A DNA stretch of 45,576 nt from CAZRHH01 sp964599885 (GCA_964599885.1 CAZRHH010000018.1:1-45576); one strand, 5' to 3'. Shown: positions 1 through 9,295, counted from the first letter of the stretch. Numbers and translations: made by a program. The notes: a model not told the origin generated them from the sequence alone.

Positions 1-228
1 TCGCGCGCGCTGCCGATGTCGGCGCCGGCAACGTTGCCTACCGCGATTGGGCGTTTGCTTCACAGACCTGGGCATCTGTCGCGCAGTGGAACATGTGGGC
101 GCCCGGCAAAACCTTCAACGGTGGATGCTAGGCGGGTAGTCAGCGGTCGTGCGTTTCACGAACACTGGAAGATGGAGGCTGGACGATGGATCACCTCAGA
201 CTAACCTCCAACCTCTAACATCCACCGA

Positions 229-770
229 CTACCTATAGCCCTCAAGCACCGGACGCCGCGGCATCGACCACCAGATCGCGTCGATCGGGTCGCGTGTCGC
301 ACCGTCATCGAGATCGAGCTGCGCCGCCTCGAACGCTGCATCCAGCTGAGACGGGTTGCTGGCGCCGACGATCGCCGACGTGACGCCCGGCTGCGCCATC
401 ACCCATGCGAGCGCCAGCGACGCCATCGACACGCCGCGCGCATCAGCAACGGCGCGCAGCTTCTCCGCCGCGTCAAACTGCGCGTCCTGCCAGTAGCGGT
501 GCTGGTACATGCGTCCCGCGCCGCCGAGTGTGAAGCGCGTGCCCTCCTGCGGGTCATCGCCCTTCGTGTACTTGCCCGAAAGGAAGCCGCCGGCAAGCGG
601 GTTATATACCAGCACGCCGAGCCCCTCGCTGCGGCAAAGCGGTAGCAGTTCCGTCTCGATCTCCCGGTACAGCAGGTTGTAGCGCGGCTGCACCGTCTCG
701 TAGCGCGTAACGCCGAGCCGCTCGCTCGCCGCCAGCGCCTGCCCCAGCCGGTGTCTGGCCTCGTTGGACA
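229..770 (-). pseudogene. aldo/keto reductase, C-terminal half only
   Basis: The frame encodes the second half of an NADPH-dependent aldo/keto reductase: a region matching the strand with VQPRYNLLYREIE, then LLPLCRSEGLGVLVYNPL, GGFLSGKY, and near the end the cofactor-phosphate-binding part with AIVGASNPSQLD. About 180 residues of the usual ~320 remain. The catalytic Asp, Tyr, Lys and His of the first half are absent, so it cannot be an active enzyme. Family-like sequence stops abruptly near 770; upstream the frame runs into unrelated residues that overlap the PIN-domain remnant on the other strand. This is a truncated remnant, not a diverged gene, because the surviving part is well conserved. 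Confidence 0.85.
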
Positions 771-789
771 GCGGCGCGGGCCGCTGACA

Positions 790-1140
790 CCGCCCGCCGC
801 GCTCGTCGTTGCCTGGCGGTCCGCACAATTCGAACTCGTCCTCTCGGCAGACATCCTCATTGAAGTTGACCGCACACTTCAGAAGCCATATTTTTCCCAT
901 CGCATCGCCGCTGAACAAAGGCGACGGCTAATGACCGTGCTGCGCCGCAGGAGCCGCATCGTCCAGCTAACAAAGCACGTGTCCGGCGTCGCCAGCCATC
1001 CGGCGGACGATCTCGTCCTCTCGACCGCAGTCAGCGCTGCAGCCGACTACCTCGTGACCGGAGATAAACCCCTACAGCATCTCGATGCCGTCCAAGGAGT
1101 GCGCATCGTCAGTCCGCGGGCGTTCTGGGGAGTCCTGCAG
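790..1140 (+). pseudogene. PIN-domain toxin, 5'-truncated
   Basis: The plus-strand frame reads as the last ~115 residues of a PIN-family ribonuclease of the type found in toxin-antitoxin pairs. It begins at PAALVVAWRSAQFELVLS, continues through a helical middle, and keeps the late acidic residues in SHPADDLVL and ADYLVTGDKPL and the terminal strand VRIVSPRAF. The opening DTNV strand with the first catalytic aspartate is missing. No stop follows the normal C-terminus: the frame stays open to 1479, running antisense into the M48 protease gene, so the 3' end is also abnormal. No antitoxin gene is next to it. It is an inactive relic broken at the same point as the aldo/keto reductase fragment. 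Confidence 0.75.
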
Positions 1141-1226
1141 CCGAGCGCTAACAAGCTCGATTCACATCAGCCTCGTTCGTTCAGTAAGCACACCACCAAG
1201 CTGTGCACACTTTGTTGTCGGGGCAG

Positions 1227-2300
1227 CTACGCGCACATCGGGACGATCAGCGCCAGCAGAACCAACACGCCGAGGCTCCCCATGGGCGCCACCCACGTCA
1301 GCGGCCCGACGCCCTGCCAACCGGGGGCGAGTTGGGGAAGCGGGGACTCCGCAAGCCGCTTGAGTTCCGCGATGCGCAGGGACGGTGCCGGATGCGTCGA
1401 AAGGAGATCATCCCATCGGCCGCCGCCCGAGGCTGCGGGCGTGATGATGCAGAACCGCGCCACCGCTTGGGATCCATGAGGGACACCGGGCGACTCGGAG
1501 ATTGTCGCCAAGGCCGCCGCCAGCGTATGAGGCTCGCCGACGAGCGCCACCCCGGTTACGTCCGCTAAGAGCTCCCGCTCGCGGCTGAACCCGAACTCAA
1601 CCAGCCTCGACGAGAGCTGCCACACCTGCGTCACCAACCAGAGGAAGCCGGCCAGCACGAAGCCCACGAGCGCGAACGTGATCGCCAGGAGCTGGCCGAG
1701 CGGGCCCATGCCGTCGCCCATGCGGGCGAGCTGCTTGGAGAACTCGACCACCCCCGCGAAGGCGATGCCCGATACGGCCGCCATCGTTGAGACCCAGCCG
1801 GAGATGGCGAAGGACCAGACGCTAAGCGAGACGTCGCGATTGACGACATGACCCAGCTCGTGCGCGGCGACCGCACGCAGCTCGGCGCGCGGGAGACGGT
1901 CTAGCAGGCCGGTAAGGAAGACGATCTTCGATCCAGCGCCAGTGCCGGCAGTAAACGCGTTCAGCTGCTCCTCGTCGGCGATCAGCACTTCCGGCACCGC
2001 GATGCCCGCGCCCAACGCGAGCTCCGCAACCATCGGACGTAGCCACGGATACTCGTCGGCGCCAAGCGGCCGTGCCCCGACGCGGCGGAGCAGGAAGGTC
2101 TCGGCGTAGAGGGCGAGACCCAACACGACGACGGCCATCGCACCGAGACAGACAAGCGCCGCCAGGGTTGAGTGGGTGAAGTAGGCGACCGGCAGCACGA
2201 TTAGTCCCGCGTTGAAGACGAAACCCGCGAGGACGAGGCCTGAGGATAGGCGCAGCCGGGCCAGCCGTTTCGCGAGCGGGTCGTTCTCAATAGTGCTCAT
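1227..2300 (-). CDS. M48-family membrane metalloprotease (HtpX-like)
   Basis: A 357-residue integral membrane zinc protease, probably acting in quality control of membrane proteins. Two N-terminal membrane helices (about residues 19-41 and 45-68) precede the catalytic part. The zinc motif HELGH lies at residues 147-151, followed by NRD, and the third-ligand region is ERELLAD at about 241-247. Two more hydrophobic segments (about 161-186 and 201-227) lie between these motifs, and a last one ends the protein, whereas HtpX usually ends in a soluble region. I chose the ATG at 2300 because an AGGAT stretch lies upstream and the protein then starts MSTIEND; an alternative start is 39 bases earlier. 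It diverges from the XRE regulator across ~125 bp. Confidence 0.88.
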   Translation of the reverse strand: MSTIENDPLAKRLARLRLSSGLVLAGFVFNAGLIVLPVAYFTHSTLAALVCLGAMAVVVLGLALYAETFLLRRVGARPLGADEYPWLRPMVAELALGAGIAVPEVLIADEEQLNAFTAGTGAGSKIVFLTGLLDRLPRAELRAVAAHELGHVVNRDVSLSVWSFAISGWVSTMAAVSGIAFAGVVEFSKQLARMGDGMGPLGQLLAITFALVGFVLAGFLWLVTQVWQLSSRLVEFGFSRERELLADVTGVALVGEPHTLAAALATISESPGVPHGSQAVARFCIITPAASGGGRWDDLLSTHPAPSLRIAELKRLAESPLPQLAPGWQGVGPLTWVAPMGSLGVLVLLALIVPMCA

Positions 2301-2425
2301 GGTGGCGCCGATCCTAAGTCGTTTCGACATCGCGGTCAAGAGGCGTTCAAGCCATCGACGACAGTTGCCCGGCGCTTCACCCTTCAGGTACGCTGATCAG
2401 CGGATCGACACCGGAGAAGGGGCGT

Positions 2426-2734
2426 ATGACTTTCGGCGAACTGATCGTCGACGCCCGGCGCAAGGCCGGGTTGAGCCAGAAGGAGCTTGCCGCCCGGGTC
2501 CTGAAGGACGACGGCAGCGCCATCTCCGCCTCCTACCTCAACGACATCGAGCACGACCGTCGCAGTCCGTCGTCGGAGTTGATCATCAAAGGGCTCGCCA
2601 AAGGGCTCGGCCTCGCTCCCGATCTGCTCTTCTTCTCTGCCGGCCGACTCCCGAGCGAGATCACCCGCGGCGCCGACCAGAAGCGCGTCGTGAAGGCGTT
2701 CGACGCGTTCCGCCGGGCGCTCAAAGGCAAATAA
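2426..2734 (+). CDS. XRE-family HTH transcriptional regulator
   Basis: A 102-residue DNA-binding protein with a Cro/C1-type helix-turn-helix at about residues 4-65: FGELIVDARRKAGLSQKELA, then the recognition region SASYLNDIEHDRRSPSSEL. The rest is a short helical tail. A GAAGGGG sequence 5-11 bases upstream of the ATG is a good ribosome binding site. It is the first gene of a same-strand series (ATPase, replication-relaxation protein, excisionase, integrase) and may control that element. It also sits divergent to the M48 protease, so the 125-bp gap could hold a shared operator, but I see no clear palindrome. Confidence 0.85.
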   Translation: MTFGELIVDARRKAGLSQKELAARVLKDDGSAISASYLNDIEHDRRSPSSELIIKGLAKGLGLAPDLLFFSAGRLPSEITRGADQKRVVKAFDAFRRALKGK

Positions 2735-2839
2735 CGCCAACCGCCAAAACATTTCCGCGGCCTCTTGATCATCGCCTGCGCCGGGAGTACGCTTATCAGC
2801 GTATCCGCTAATCGCCACACACCCGCGAGCAACGAAGTC

Positions 2840-4468
2840 ATGTCCCGAGATCCCTCTGCCAACTACGAACTCGCAGCTTTGCTCATCCGTGTGACCATCA
2901 AGGCCTCACTCGTCCTCGTCTTCGGTTGCTGCCTCGTTGCCGCGCAGCTGACCGTCGGTCTCCTGCGGACGCAAACGGCGGGGGAGCAACGTTTCGGCCG
3001 CGGGTCCGACCCCGCGGGACAGGGCATCCTCGCCGGCGGCCTTGTAACGGCGTTCTGGGCGTTTGTCGCGAGCGCCGCGGTGGGTATCGCCACGCGGGAG
3101 GAAGCCGGCTGGATCGCCGGGCTGATCATCGGCCTGCCGTTCGCCGTCGTCGTCGGCTGGCAGGCGAGTGTCTGGCAGACGGCGTTCGCTTGGTCGTGCG
3201 TGCGCGGCTCGTCGTTCCTCGGGACATGGCGCGGCGGACGTTTCTTCGTCAGCCGGCCGTACACCGTGACGCCGCTCGAGCGCCACAAGCACCTGGTCTG
3301 CTCCGGCGCCACGGGCGCCGGCAAGAGCACGCTCGTGCGTAACCTGATCTTGCAGGACCTGCGCGCCGGTGCCGGCGTCTGCGTCATCGATCCGAAGGAC
3401 GACCTGATTGACAAGCTGCTCGGCCACATTCCGGACGCCCGCCTCGAGGACGTCATCCTCTTCGATGCCGCGGACGCGGAGCGCCCGCTCGGATTCAACC
3501 CGTTCGCCGGCATCACTGCGGCGCAGCGCAGCCTTGCCGCGAGCGAGCTGATCGCCGTCTTTCGCCGCTACTTCGTTGACGCCTGGGGCGCGCGGCTTGA
3601 GCACATCCTCCGCAACGTCATCCTCTGCCTGCTTGAGGTGCCCGGATCCACGCTCGCTGATGTGCCGCGACTCCTGCTCGACCGGTCCTACGTGAGCTGG
3701 GCGATCCGCCACGTCACGAACCTGGCCGTCCGCGAGTTCTTCCTAGTCGAGTACGAGGAGGTGCTGCGGCGGCGCAGCGACGCCATCGAGCCAATCCTCA
3801 ACAAGGTCGGACCGTGGCTCTCCTATCCCGAGCTGCGCAACATCATCAGCCAGCCCGAGAGCGCTTTCGACGTGCGCCGCGTCATGGATGAGGGGAAGGT
3901 GCTACTCGTCCGGATCCCGCAGGGCATCTTCGGCGAGGACGTCTCGAACCTCCTCGGTGCCCTGATCGTCGCGCGCGTCCAGCTCGCCGCCCAGAGCCGC
4001 GTCGGCGTGCCGGCGGAACGCCGCCGGCCGTTTTACCTCTACGTCGACGAGTTCCAGAACTTCGCCACGACCTCGTTCGCCAAGATCCTCACAGAGGCAC
4101 GCGCCTTCAACCTGGGGCTCGTCTGCATCAACCAGTACCCAGAGCAGCTCACCCGCGAGCTGCAGCTGGCGCTCGTGAAGAATGCCGCGACGTTCGTCGA
4201 GGCGGTCTACCGGCGTGGCACGTATCTGCTCGAAGTAACGCGCCAGGAGGACTTGCGCGAGAAAGTACCGCCTGCGTATGTCGTTACGCCGCCGAAACAG
4301 CTGCCGGAGGGAGACGCCGACAAGGCGGCGCTCGTTCGCAAGATGTCGCGCGAGCGTTACGGCCGGTTGATGAGGAATGCCCCCGCCAACGCCGTTCTAT
4401 TCGCCGCGGAACCCATCGACGGCGAACAAGCCGCTCCCGTCTGGGGACGGGATCTGGACGAGGAATAG
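2840..4468 (+). CDS. VirD4/TraD-like coupling ATPase
   Basis: A 542-residue membrane-anchored ATPase of the type IV coupling protein class, which binds DNA-protein substrates and feeds them to a conjugation channel. Hydrophobic segments near residues 10-45, 62-84 and 90-108 anchor the N-terminus. The Walker A motif GATGAGKST is at 156-164, VIDPKDD follows at about 182-188, and the Walker B motif YLYVDEFQN is at about 399-407. A later INQYPEQL segment fits the sensor region of this family. The ATG at 2840 is preferred over one at 2765 because the protein then starts just before the first membrane segment. No relaxase or other type IV secretion gene is in the window, so it may serve an element mobilised by others. 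Confidence 0.85.
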   Translation: MSRDPSANYELAALLIRVTIKASLVLVFGCCLVAAQLTVGLLRTQTAGEQRFGRGSDPAGQGILAGGLVTAFWAFVASAAVGIATREEAGWIAGLIIGLPFAVVVGWQASVWQTAFAWSCVRGSSFLGTWRGGRFFVSRPYTVTPLERHKHLVCSGATGAGKSTLVRNLILQDLRAGAGVCVIDPKDDLIDKLLGHIPDARLEDVILFDAADAERPLGFNPFAGITAAQRSLAASELIAVFRRYFVDAWGARLEHILRNVILCLLEVPGSTLADVPRLLLDRSYVSWAIRHVTNLAVREFFLVEYEEVLRRRSDAIEPILNKVGPWLSYPELRNIISQPESAFDVRRVMDEGKVLLVRIPQGIFGEDVSNLLGALIVARVQLAAQSRVGVPAERRRPFYLYVDEFQNFATTSFAKILTEARAFNLGLVCINQYPEQLTRELQLALVKNAATFVEAVYRRGTYLLEVTRQEDLREKVPPAYVVTPPKQLPEGDADKAALVRKMSRERYGRLMRNAPANAVLFAAEPIDGEQAAPVWGRDLDEE

Positions 4469-4544
4469 CAGGCCCACAGACGGGGTTGCGGACGGGGTCG
4501 CGACCGCCCGGGTCGTTGCCACGGACAGCAGAATCGAGGACTTC

Positions 4545-5450
4545 ATGATGGACAGAATCCGCGCAGACGGTGTGAGAAAGACGATCGGGAGAGCGAGCGC
4601 CCGCCGCGGGCGAACAACCGGGTCGTTCCAGCCGACCGCGCGTGACCGGGACATTGTGCGCTGGGTGCATCAGGTACGGGTAACGACACGGGAACAGGTA
4701 CAGCGGTTGCTTTTCACAGAGGGCGGAAGATCGCGCTGTCAGGAGCGGCTGACTCTGCTGACACGGCATCGATATCTGGACAAGTTGCCGTCGGGACGGG
4801 CGAATATGCCGGATATCTATGTGCTGTCGAAGCATTCTGTGAACGGCAACGGGCTGCTGCGGACCGAGGGCGTTGACGTGCACGCTCGACAGCGCGTACC
4901 GGTCGCCAAACTGCAGCACGCGCTGGACATCGTCAGCTGTCGTGTCGTCCTGACGAAGGCATGCCGGGCCACGGGTGTAAAGCTCTTCGGCTGGCGGGAC
5001 GAGGATGAACTAATGCCGCTGACGCTGCGGCACGGCGTCCTGCCAGACGCGTATTTCCAGGTCGCACGCGGGACGGAGGAGGGCGAGCGGATCTCGTCGT
5101 TCTTCCTTGAGGTCGAGCGGAGTGGCAAGAGCGAACGCTACTGGCGCGAGAAGCTTAGGCGCCTGGGGAAATTCTACTACGGCGGCGAGTTCGAGCGGGT
5201 GTTCGCATCGAGGGCACTTCGGGTCTTGGTGCTCGTCAGTGACGACTATGGCGCCGATCTCACGCGCGCGATCAGGAGACTCGACAGGCTCGCCGAGGAT
5301 ACGCGCGTGACCTTCCTGCGCTTCACGTCACTGTCGGCGTTTGTGGAGCAAGGGGATCACGTATTGACGCACCCGATTTGGACGCGTCCCGGCGATCAAA
5401 GCTTGAGCAGTTTGTACGGAACGCCACACGAATCTGTCGAACAGGGTTGA
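4545..5450 (+). CDS. replication-relaxation family protein
   Basis: A 301-residue protein of the replication-relaxation type (winged-helix N-terminus, nuclease-like C-terminus) usual next to integrative or plasmid ATPases in Gram-positive and Chloroflexota elements. The N-terminal part has FQPTARDRDIVRWVHQVRVT and a wing around RCQERLTLLTRHRYLDKL. The C-terminal part has SSFFLEVERSGKSERYWREK, where the E-x-E followed by a lysine resembles a restriction-endonuclease-like core. The tandem ATG at 4545/4548 is chosen because GAGGA sits a few bases upstream; the open frame itself extends further into the ATPase gene. The function of the family is inferred from context. Confidence 0.75.
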   Translation: MMDRIRADGVRKTIGRASARRGRTTGSFQPTARDRDIVRWVHQVRVTTREQVQRLLFTEGGRSRCQERLTLLTRHRYLDKLPSGRANMPDIYVLSKHSVNGNGLLRTEGVDVHARQRVPVAKLQHALDIVSCRVVLTKACRATGVKLFGWRDEDELMPLTLRHGVLPDAYFQVARGTEEGERISSFFLEVERSGKSERYWREKLRRLGKFYYGGEFERVFASRALRVLVLVSDDYGADLTRAIRRLDRLAEDTRVTFLRFTSLSAFVEQGDHVLTHPIWTRPGDQSLSSLYGTPHESVEQG

Positions 5451-5455
5451 CGACG

Positions 5456-5674
5456 ATGGCCAACAATGATCTACTCACGGTCTCCGAGGCGGCGACGCGA
5501 TTGCGCATCTCGACCGGACTCACGTATGAGCTCATCCGACAAGAGCTGCTGCCGCATGTTCATCTCGGCCGCCGTGTACTTGTACCGTCCGCCTCGCTCG
5601 AGGAATGGCTGCGACAGGAATCGACGCGGCGGCTTGGAAAACCTGACGGTCCCCGGTCATGGAGTTTCGCATAG
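5456..5674 (+). CDS. excisionase-like HTH protein
   Basis: A 72-residue MerR/excisionase-type DNA-binding protein with the pattern LLTVSEAATRLRISTGLTYE, a basic centre LGRRVLVP, and the ending SASLEEWLRQE. Such proteins bend DNA at attachment sites and bias the integrase toward excision. The ATG at 5456 lies 5 bases after the stop of the preceding gene, so the two are probably translated together. The gene ends just before the integrase and overlaps its longer possible start (5659). Its place directly before int supports the excisionase role over a general regulator. Confidence 0.8.
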   Translation: MANNDLLTVSEAATRLRISTGLTYELIRQELLPHVHLGRRVLVPSASLEEWLRQESTRRLGKPDGPRSWSFA

Positions 5675-5700
5675 AGGGACGGAGGCATAGCCGGCGAGCG

Positions 5701-6843
5701 ATGGGAACGCGACGAGATCATGGGAGCGGCACGATTGTCTCGCGAGGCGACGGGCGCTGGCTGCTCCGCATCGACTACGGGCGCGATCAGGTGACGAAAC
5801 GGCGCCTGCGGCGGAGCCACACGGTCATCGGATCGAAGGCGGTGGCCCAGCGGCGCATGCGCGAGTTGTTGGCCGAGCGTGACTCCGACGGCACCATCCC
5901 GTCCAGGCGCACACTGGGCCAGTGGCTCAATGAGTGGCTTGAACTGCACTTCGCTGACCGACGCATCAGTGAGCAAGTTCGTGTCCGATATCAAGGCATC
6001 ATCAACGGCCACATCATTCCGCGGGTCGGACACCTAGAGCTGGCAGAGCTGCGGTCGTCCCACATCGCGCAACTGAAGTCGCGCTGGCTGATCGAGGGAC
6101 GTCACGGAGGCAACGAGCCGCTGAGCGCGGCGTCCGTCTATAAGCATCTCTCCGTGCTGCACCGCGCCCTCGCCGAGGCCGTGCGCCTCGGTCTCATCTC
6201 GCGCAACCCTGCCGATGCGGTGTCGAAGCCATCGCGGGTCAAGCAGCGTGAGCAGCGAGCCCTCAGAGAAGATGAGATCTCGCTTCTCCTAACGGCGGCC
6301 GAAGGTACGCGGTTCGACGCGCCCATCCGCTTCACGCTGGCGTCCGGGTTGCGCCAGAGCGAACTCCTCGCTCTGGTGTGGTCGGACGTCGACCTCGACG
6401 CGGGCATCGCCTATGTGCGAGGAACGAAGACGGCAAACAGCCGTCGGGCCGTCGAACTGTCGGCCGTGACGATGAGGACGCTTCGCGCTCATCGGCGACA
6501 CCAGGCGCGAGCTCGGCTGCGCCGTGGGTCGGCGTGGCAAGACCACGGCCTCGTTTTTCCATCGACGACCGGCACGCCTTGGTTCAAGCGGATGTTCTAC
6601 CGCGACTACCGGTTGGTCGTAGACCGTTCGGGCATCGCCGACCCATCAACCGTGACGTGGCACACGTTACGGCACACAGCGGCGACGCAATGGTTGCGGC
6701 ACGGCGCAGACGTGTTCTCCGTGTCGCGGCGGTTGGGCCACGCGTCCGCGGCATTCACCATGGACGTGTATGGACATCTGCTGAAGGGTCAGCAGCGACA
6801 AGCTGCCGAGGCACTCGACGGATTGTTAGCCAAGGGCCCGTAG
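5701..6843 (+). CDS. int: tyrosine recombinase / integrase
   Basis: A 380-residue site-specific integrase. A small N-terminal arm-binding domain (RGDGRWLLRIDYG) is followed by a core-binding SAM-like domain (about residues 70-185) and the catalytic domain. All catalytic positions are visible: R218 in SGLRQSELLAL, H321 and R324 in HTLRHTAATQWL, H347 in RLGHASAA, and the nucleophile Y357 in VYGHLL. It appears intact. An ATG at 5659 in the same frame overlaps the excisionase and is the alternative start. Integrases of this type often use the 3' end of a tRNA gene. No tRNA lies next to it here; the only tRNA-like fragment is at 44990-45027. Confidence 0.93.
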   Translation: MGTRRDHGSGTIVSRGDGRWLLRIDYGRDQVTKRRLRRSHTVIGSKAVAQRRMRELLAERDSDGTIPSRRTLGQWLNEWLELHFADRRISEQVRVRYQGIINGHIIPRVGHLELAELRSSHIAQLKSRWLIEGRHGGNEPLSAASVYKHLSVLHRALAEAVRLGLISRNPADAVSKPSRVKQREQRALREDEISLLLTAAEGTRFDAPIRFTLASGLRQSELLALVWSDVDLDAGIAYVRGTKTANSRRAVELSAVTMRTLRAHRRHQARARLRRGSAWQDHGLVFPSTTGTPWFKRMFYRDYRLVVDRSGIADPSTVTWHTLRHTAATQWLRHGADVFSVSRRLGHASAAFTMDVYGHLLKGQQRQAAEALDGLLAKGP

Positions 6844-7457
6844 CGCGTTGATCGCTGCGCATGTCAATTGCCTTCTCGGCTGGGGCCGCGCCGGCAGTCG
6901 CCGCGGAGTGCACCGGCCGCGTCTGCTACGGCACAGAGCTCGAACCACATTGCGGCAACATCGTATTGCCGCGCTGGGAGTCGTCAACCGACAAGCTCGC
7001 AGAATGCCTCAACCGTTCTGTGATCACACACACGCGGCGCCTGTCTTAGCTGCACCGAAGCGGGACTGTTCGCAATCTACGGGCGGTGATTAGGGGAGGA
7101 GTTGGCGGCCTCGGTTGGAGGGAGCAATGGCCCACCGAGGCCGCCAGAGAGGCGATGGTACCACGATGATGGTGGTTTGCCCCACGCCTCGTCGTCGAAT
7201 ACGAGCGCTGTGATTTGTTAGTGAATCTCAGACCGCGTTGACTTCGTTCGGCGCCGGAGTGATGCAAAGGCCGCACCAACGACACGTCCGCGAACGAGGC
7301 CCAGCGTAAGGAGCGGCGCGATGCCGGGCTTTATCAACGCGACGGCGGCTCCGATCAGGCGACGCCCGACGATGGCGCCATCGGTATCCGCCACTGTGCT
7401 TGCTGAACGCGATTTTCATCTCGACGCGCGAAAGTCACCAGACGCAGATCCAACCGT
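6844..7457. other. intergenic region after integrase with a long inverted repeat
   Basis: No convincing gene. At 7103-7146 there is a perfect 13-base inverted repeat (TGGCGGCCTCGGT and its complement) around an 18-base loop, with no T-run after it. It could end the integrase transcript on either strand, or it could be part of the element's end. A short open frame at 6861-7049 has no recognisable content. Confidence 0.5.
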
Positions 7458-8765
7458 CTAGTGCGCGCAGGCGCAGCTGACTATTAGGTCCTTGCTGTCC
7501 AGCGACCAGCTAACCTCTGAGAGAATCTCGCCTTCAGGGAGTGGAACATCGCGGAGGTGTCGACCGGATTCATCATAGATGTGTAGCACTGACCTCGACG
7601 AGATGTAGGGAAGATCGTCGTCTCCGATGAAACCTGCTCGAACCTGGGACATGGTCACGAGCATTTGCCCGTCCGGACTCCATGCTCGACATGCTTCACC
7701 GTGACTAGGCGATCGTAACAGAGCACCCGCTGCGTCCGTAACGCGGCACCTTGGACCGTCAGTAGAAGCAGTAGTAATCGCCACCCGGTCGCCGGACGGT
7801 GATGGCCGAATGTCAGTAGTGTCTGCCTCGCCGGGACCCCAAGGTTCAGCGTCGCCGCTAATTGCGTCTATGGCGAAGACATTCCTCGATCCGTCATTGA
7901 ATGCAAGGACCGTGAGCGAGTCCCTCCAAACTGCATCCAGCGGTGCCTGGTTGATCCCGACGCTCAGACGCTTCGTGAAACCGTCTCGCGATACTAGCCA
8001 GAGTTCCTGCCCAGACGTCGCCGAGCGGGCTCGCACTATGACACTATTTCCGGTTGGACTAAGTGAGAGGAGCGTATGTTCGGTCCACTCGGAAGGAAGT
8101 TGGATTGAGGCTACCTGTTCGAGATCCTGGAGATCCATGAAGTGTAGGCGGCCGTCACCGAGGTACGCTGCAGATCCGGCTTGGTGAGTGATGAGAATAG
8201 GGGCATCCACATCATCCACGATGCGGATCCTTTCTGTCGCTGTCACGACGTCGAGAGAGAATAGTAGGCGTCCATCCTCGACGCGATCGGGTACCGTCAG
8301 GAATAGCCTCGCCGAAGAACCGACCGCCCCTAAAGACCCCCCATCGCGGTCGACAAGTGCAGGCTCGTTGGTGTCTAGTGGAATTAAGTACACAGGCGCA
8401 CCCTTACCTGTGTCGCCTTGGACTCGTGAAAATAGGATCTCATTGCAGGTGGGTTGGATCTGTACGCAGAACTGCTCCAATACGGGATCGTCGTCAATGA
8501 GAAGTGTGGCCGTGGCAATTCCCGAGGCGAAGATGGCAGCCACACACGCAGCCGCGAGTGCCGCCCATCGTGATAGGTAGGCGAACTTACGTCGCCGTGC
8601 AGATGAGGAGGCGATAGTTGCGGAGAGGTTGGTGAGCTGTTGAAGCTCGCTCGGGAGTGGTTCGCTACGAACCAGCGAGCGTACCAGTGGATCGTTGGAG
8701 GCAAGTGGATCCGCAATTGAGTCACTGAGATATTCGTCGAAGCGATCCGGGTCGCTGGCATTCAT
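7458..8765 (-). CDS. membrane anti-sigma factor with beta-propeller sensor
   Basis: A 435-residue single-pass membrane protein. The first ~60 residues are cytosolic and polar, as expected for a sigma-binding segment. A membrane helix spans about residues 67-90, and the remaining ~345 residues form repeats of the TolB/WD40-like type: LSPTGNSVIVRAR, RPSPSGDRVAITT, WSPDGQMLVTMSQV, WSLDSKDLIVSC. The outside propeller presumably senses a ligand or cell-wall state. Its ATG at 8765 overlaps the TGA of the ECF sigma gene as ATGA, so the two are translationally coupled; this fixes the start over a GTG/ATG 18 bases earlier. No zinc-binding HxxxCxxC motif is present at the N-terminus, so it is not a ZAS-type anti-sigma. 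Confidence 0.78.
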   Translation of the reverse strand: MNASDPDRFDEYLSDSIADPLASNDPLVRSLVRSEPLPSELQQLTNLSATIASSSARRRKFAYLSRWAALAAACVAAIFASGIATATLLIDDDPVLEQFCVQIQPTCNEILFSRVQGDTGKGAPVYLIPLDTNEPALVDRDGGSLGAVGSSARLFLTVPDRVEDGRLLFSLDVVTATERIRIVDDVDAPILITHQAGSAAYLGDGRLHFMDLQDLEQVASIQLPSEWTEHTLLSLSPTGNSVIVRARSATSGQELWLVSRDGFTKRLSVGINQAPLDAVWRDSLTVLAFNDGSRNVFAIDAISGDAEPWGPGEADTTDIRPSPSGDRVAITTASTDGPRCRVTDAAGALLRSPSHGEACRAWSPDGQMLVTMSQVRAGFIGDDDLPYISSRSVLHIYDESGRHLRDVPLPEGEILSEVSWSLDSKDLIVSCACAH

Positions 8766-9295
8766 GGATTTGCCTCGTTCCATAGTTTGCGGAGCTTTAG
8801 GATGCCTCGGTGGATCTGCATCTTGATGGCACCTTGGTTCTTGTGAGTCATCGCCGCGATCTCTTGTGCTGTCAGTCCGACGACGAGCCGCAATAAGATC
8901 ATTTCGCGGGTCTCGAACGGTAGAGTCGCCAGCAGCTGAATGAGAAGGAGGCCGTCAATGTTCAAAGGATCCCGCGAGAGTTGATCTTCGTTCAATTGGA
9001 CTGTTCGTCGTCGGCTTCGCGTTCGCCAGTAGTCCACCGTCAGATTCCGGGCCGTCCGAAAGACCCATCCACGTATCTCAGCGCTACTCCCTCGTCGTCT
9101 CTGCTTCAGCAGGCGAGCAAAGACCTCGCTCACGATGTCCTCTGCGTCCTGCTGATTGGCCAGTTGGCGCAACGCAAAGGTATAAACCCGCGGTGCGAGC
9201 TCAGCGTATAGCGCCGCCAATTCGGAAGCTGATTCGGCCGGCGTAAGTGCGGTGGGTTGCTGGCGCTCGGATACCGTCTTGAGTACGCCCTTCAC
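8762..9295 (-). CDS. ECF RNA polymerase sigma factor
   Basis: A 177-residue ECF-type sigma factor. Region 2 covers roughly residues 24-95, including QDAEDIVSEVFARLL and GWVFRTARNLTVDYWR. Region 4 ends the protein with LPFETREMILLRLV, GLTAQEIAAM, and the recognition helix around NQGAIKMQIHRGILKL. The start is a GTG at 9295 with AGGA about 10 bases upstream. It forms an operon with the following membrane anti-sigma (4-base overlap). It lies about 110 bp behind the acyl-AMP ligase gene on the same strand, so it could be co-transcribed with that operon or could control it; the sequence does not decide this. Confidence 0.92.
   Translation of the reverse strand: MKGVLKTVSERQQPTALTPAESASELAALYAELAPRVYTFALRQLANQQDAEDIVSEVFARLLKQRRRGSSAEIRGWVFRTARNLTVDYWRTRSRRRTVQLNEDQLSRDPLNIDGLLLIQLLATLPFETREMILLRLVVGLTAQEIAAMTHKNQGAIKMQIHRGILKLRKLWNEANP

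Noticed and set aside
751..1479. 242-residue plus-strand open frame as one complete gene
   Set aside because: Only its middle part resembles a PIN domain; the beginning overlaps the reductase fragment and the end runs antisense through the M48 protease.
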